Origin: Ardenticatenales bacterium
Lineage (GTDB): Bacteria > Chloroflexota > Anaerolineae > Ardenticatenales > Ardenticatenaceae
Direction of reading: 5' to 3'
Length of the DNA stretch: 8,204 bases
Assembly: GCA_013812995.1 (NCBI GenBank)
Contig: JACCSL010000741.1
Span: 1 to 8,204, forward strand
Shown: in pieces, positions 6,087 through 8,204 of the stretch
How the letters are laid out: each line of letters begins with the position of its first letter
Numbering within the stretch: the first letter of the stretch is position 1
Translations under genes and position numbers: made by a program
The notes under the pieces: model-generated
What the model was told of the DNA's origin: nothing
Database searches by the model: none
The model's input: the letters and a program-made list of their open reading frames with translations, nothing else

Positions 6087-8060
6087 TTATCTCACCAGTA
6101 CCGGTAGCCAGAGCGAGATACCCTCGCTCGTAAAGGTGCGTACCTCGCTCGCGCTACCGGGACCGCATTCGTTCTCGGCGATTACGCGCCAGTGATACTC
6201 GGTGCTACCAGAGAGCGCGCGGGTGGCCGTGGTTTCGGTGATGCTCTCATCCAGGAGGAGCGTAGTGAAATCAGCATCGCTCGCGACCTGGAGCCGGTAG
6301 CCGGTCGCCCCGGTGGCGGGCTCCCAGGTAAAGGTGACCGTATCGGACTGAGCGGCGTCCGGCGCGGGGCTGACGAGCGTGGGGCCGCTCAGTGGGACAG
6401 TGCGGACTTGCACGCCAAAGAGTTGCTGGCGCGTCGTGGTGCCATCCCTGCCCTCCAGCGTCAGGTAGGTGGTGCCAGTCATCGTGTCTGACGCCTCGAG
6501 CGTCAGGCTGACCTGCGCCCCGGCCTGAACCGTCGTATCAGAGAAGAGCGCGGTCAGGCCCGCTGGCGCACCCTTGAGCGTCAGGGAAAGATTGCCCTGG
6601 TAGCCGTACAGCGCGCGAGTATGCACGGGAATGCTTGCGCTTTGCCCCTGACATATCGGGGCGTGCGTCATCGACGTCTCGACATCGAAATCCGGGGCAA
6701 CGGCGCTGTTCGTGGGGCGCAGCACAAACAGCCCCTGCTCGATCCCATTGGTCAGAATGTTCCCGCTGGGGAGATAGACGTAGGAGCCCCACGCCCCATT
6801 GAACGAGGGGGCGTCATCCTGCGGGTAGATATCGAAGTAGCCTACCTCGTGCGTATCGCTGATACTGGCGACGTTCAGGATGCTTACCCCCGCCCGGTAG
6901 TTGCTCTGGAAGGAGAAGTCGCCCCGAATGTACTGATCGTGGTCGATGGTCTGACTGTCACGCACGAGAGTATCAATGTGGCGCGGGTTGCTCAGGTCGG
7001 AGACATCCCACATAAAGGTTCGAGTATTGAGCCCACCGGTGCTCGGAAACTCATCCAGCTCGTCGTCCATGAGCATGTAGCGATAATCCTCCGTGAGCCA
7101 GCCCTGGTGCGTGTACTTCGCATTCTCGTAGGAGACGCGGGAGAGCATCGTCATATTGCTCTTGTCGCTCACATCCACGATGGTGAGCGTGTCCTCGTTG
7201 TAGGCAAAGCAGATTTCTCGCCCCGCGTACGGCGTGCCAGTGGGGTAGACCACACACTGGGCATCGTGAGTGTAGCCGTCATTCGCGAAGCAGCCCGCAA
7301 AGGTGGGATTCTTCGGGTCGCGGATGTCCACGACATGCAGGCCCCCGGCGCAGCTCCTTTGGCTTGGATTAAGCGGATTCCTGGCTCCCATGATGTAGGC
7401 AAAGCCGCTGGCCTCATTGATGGTGATGCTGTGCGCGCCGCCAACGCCCATATAGTGCGCCACCTGCGTGATATTGGGCAGTTGAGTCATATCCACGACC
7501 TGCATCCCGTGCGGGTCGATCTCGCTGACGATAAAGGCGTGGTTTTTATAGACGCGCACATCCCGCCATAGTTCTCTGGAGGGGTCGTTGAGGGCTGAAG
7601 GATGAAATGCCTCCACGATGGGAACCGTGGGCGTCGTCACATTGACGAAGGCGACGCCCCGGCGCAGCCCGACCACGGCATATTCCGCGCCCGTCTCCGG
7701 GTGGTACCAGCCCCAGATGTCATTCCCGTTCCGACTGCTCCCCGTCACCCAACTCGGGTTCAACTGCGCGGAGGGGAGCAGGCTGAGCAGGTCGATGTTC
7801 TGGCAGGGGTAGCCCGCTGCGCTTCCTGCGGTGCAGGTCGCGTTGGAAACTGGAGCCAACATCTGGTTCGGGATGGCGCTTTCCGACTTGATGCGGCAGG
7901 CCAGTTCGGCTGCCCCCTGGATGGCCTGCGGGGCGGGCACCGTTGCTGTCGGCGTGCGGAAGCGGAGCGGTGCCACCGGGGCCGCGCCTGTGGTAGGAGC
8001 GAGGACAATAATGCCGAGGAACAGCAGGATAACAGGAATGATTAGGACGGTTCGCGACAT
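6087..8060 (-). CDS. Exported choice-of-anchor B family (LVIVD-repeat) beta-propeller protein with Ig-like and FN3-like domains
   Basis: 657-residue secreted or surface protein; the ligand is unknown. Residues 1-26 form a signal peptide: SR, a long hydrophobic stretch, then a small-residue TTGAAP site. About 80-450 match the choice-of-anchor B/LVIVD domain: CQNIDLLSLLP (86-96), NDIWGWYHPETG (113-124), WRDVRVYKNHAFIVSE (165-180), GYTHDAQC (262-269), YTHQGWLTEDYRY (316-328) and TIDHDQYIRG (371-380). I can divide this part into seven repeats. About 457-553 is Ig-like, about 558-645 fibronectin-III-like (WEPATGATGYRLQVA), and the protein ends in LWLPVLVR. Nine cysteines (55, 76, 86, 237, 257, 269, 284, 470, 632) would allow disulfides after export. 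There is no recognisable LPXTG, PEP-CTERM or type IX signal. The ATG at 8060 follows a GAGGT motif at a short distance, and no alternative start is evident between it and Met67. It lies 130 bases upstream of the DUF4139 gene. Confidence 0.92.
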   Translation of the reverse strand: MSRTVLIIPVILLFLGIIVLAPTTGAAPVAPLRFRTPTATVPAPQAIQGAAELACRIKSESAIPNQMLAPVSNATCTAGSAAGYPCQNIDLLSLLPSAQLNPSWVTGSSRNGNDIWGWYHPETGAEYAVVGLRRGVAFVNVTTPTVPIVEAFHPSALNDPSRELWRDVRVYKNHAFIVSEIDPHGMQVVDMTQLPNITQVAHYMGVGGAHSITINEASGFAYIMGARNPLNPSQRSCAGGLHVVDIRDPKNPTFAGCFANDGYTHDAQCVVYPTGTPYAGREICFAYNEDTLTIVDVSDKSNMTMLSRVSYENAKYTHQGWLTEDYRYMLMDDELDEFPSTGGLNTRTFMWDVSDLSNPRHIDTLVRDSQTIDHDQYIRGDFSFQSNYRAGVSILNVASISDTHEVGYFDIYPQDDAPSFNGAWGSYVYLPSGNILTNGIEQGLFVLRPTNSAVAPDFDVETSMTHAPICQGQSASIPVHTRALYGYQGNLSLTLKGAPAGLTALFSDTTVQAGAQVSLTLEASDTMTGTTYLTLEGRDGTTTRQQLFGVQVRTVPLSGPTLVSPAPDAAQSDTVTFTWEPATGATGYRLQVASDADFTTLLLDESITETTATRALSGSTEYHWRVIAENECGPGSASEVRTFTSEGISLWLPVLVR

Positions 8061-8063
8061 GAG

Positions 8064-8068
8064 ACCTC
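8064..8068 (-). promoter_or_regulatory. Likely ribosome binding site of the choice-of-anchor B gene
   Basis: The minus strand reads CCGAGGT, then CTC, then ATG. The GAGGT core matches that of the DUF4139 gene, but the spacing of three bases is tight, so the call is moderate. Confidence 0.45.
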
Positions 8069-8094
8069 GGTCTTTGAGAGATGTCGGAATTCAA

Positions 8095-8138
8095 AACGTA
8101 AAACGTAATGCGTAAGACGGCACGTCGTAATTACGTTT
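8095..8138. repeat. CGTAA-rich imperfect palindrome upstream of the anchor B gene
   Basis: AAACGTAAT at 8101-8109 is inverted at 8130-8138 (9 bp perfect). Inside is a small GACG-GCA-CGTC hairpin (8116-8126). CGTAA recurs at 8098, 8104, 8111 and 8126, and 8126-8135 is itself a perfect 10-bp palindrome, CGTAATTACG. The hexamer is shared with the repeat at 3884-3961. It lies 34-78 bases before the start codon at 8060, so it falls in the likely promoter or leader of that gene. I see no convincing -35/-10 pair in 8061-8204. Confidence 0.65.
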
Positions 8139-8187
8139 CTGCTTCTGACGGAATTTGTGGTTTGGAAGAGGGGAAGCGTGCCAGCGA

Positions 8188-8204
8188 AGCCCTCTCCCCC
8201 ACGT
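8188..8204 (-). repeat. Edge of a second CCCTCTCC-type element, cut by the window end
   Basis: AGCCCTCTCCCCCAC at 8188-8202 is the exact reverse complement of 6065-6079, the right arm of the element at 5994-6081. Similarity stops at the next base on each side. The rest, if it is a full element, lies beyond the window. An AGAGGG at 8167-8172 could pair with CCCTCT at 8190-8195. Confidence 0.55.

Noticed and set aside
6621..7571. Plus-strand open frame (316 codons) opposite the anchor B gene
   Set aside because: It is antisense to conserved propeller motifs, shows no family resemblance, and is explained by GC-rich codon use of the real gene.
8061..8204. Promoter of the anchor B gene
   Set aside because: Reading the minus strand I found no -35/-10 pair close to consensus at reasonable spacing; the repeat makes AT-rich hexamers uninformative.

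Overview
The window looks like a piece of a GC-rich bacterial chromosome, most likely from Chloroflexota or a relative. Three things point that way: a giant multidomain kinase of a type common in filamentous and multicellular bacteria, a secreted protein ending in a short 'LPVLVR'-like tail of the kind I associate with Chloroflexota secreted proteins, and CCCTCTCC/GGGAGAGG palindromes between genes. The assignment is an inference; there is no rRNA or other phylogenetic marker.

Layout. Bases 2-3889 (+) hold the 3' part of a very large sensor histidine kinase: the tail of a STAND/AAA ATPase module, a long helical-repeat region, GAF, HisKA and HATPase_c. Its 5' end, probably carrying the P-loop and perhaps a Ser/Thr kinase domain, lies outside the window. 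It converges on a minus-strand gene (3971-5956) for a DUF4139-type protein with a C-terminal coiled coil and no export signal. Upstream of that, also on the minus strand, is a gene (6087-8060) for an exported choice-of-anchor B (LVIVD-repeat) beta-propeller protein with Ig-like and fibronectin-III-like modules. Bases 8061-8204 are non-coding and hold repeats.

All three intergenic gaps carry palindromic repeats of two types. A CGTAAT-rich type lies at 3884-3961 and 8095-8138. A CCCTCTCC type lies at 5994-6081, with the edge of an inverted relative at 8188-8204. No gap exceeds 150 bases. I see no RNA gene, CRISPR array, transposase or phage gene.

Nothing in the window ties the three genes into one pathway. 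The two minus-strand genes are co-directional, but 130 bases and a strong hairpin separate them, so co-transcription is uncertain. The most interesting points are the seven-blade pattern of the propeller, with histidines at the matching position of four consecutive blades; the unusual C-terminal tail of that protein; the nested arrangement of the two repeat types; and the complete absence of cysteine in the two predicted cytoplasmic proteins.
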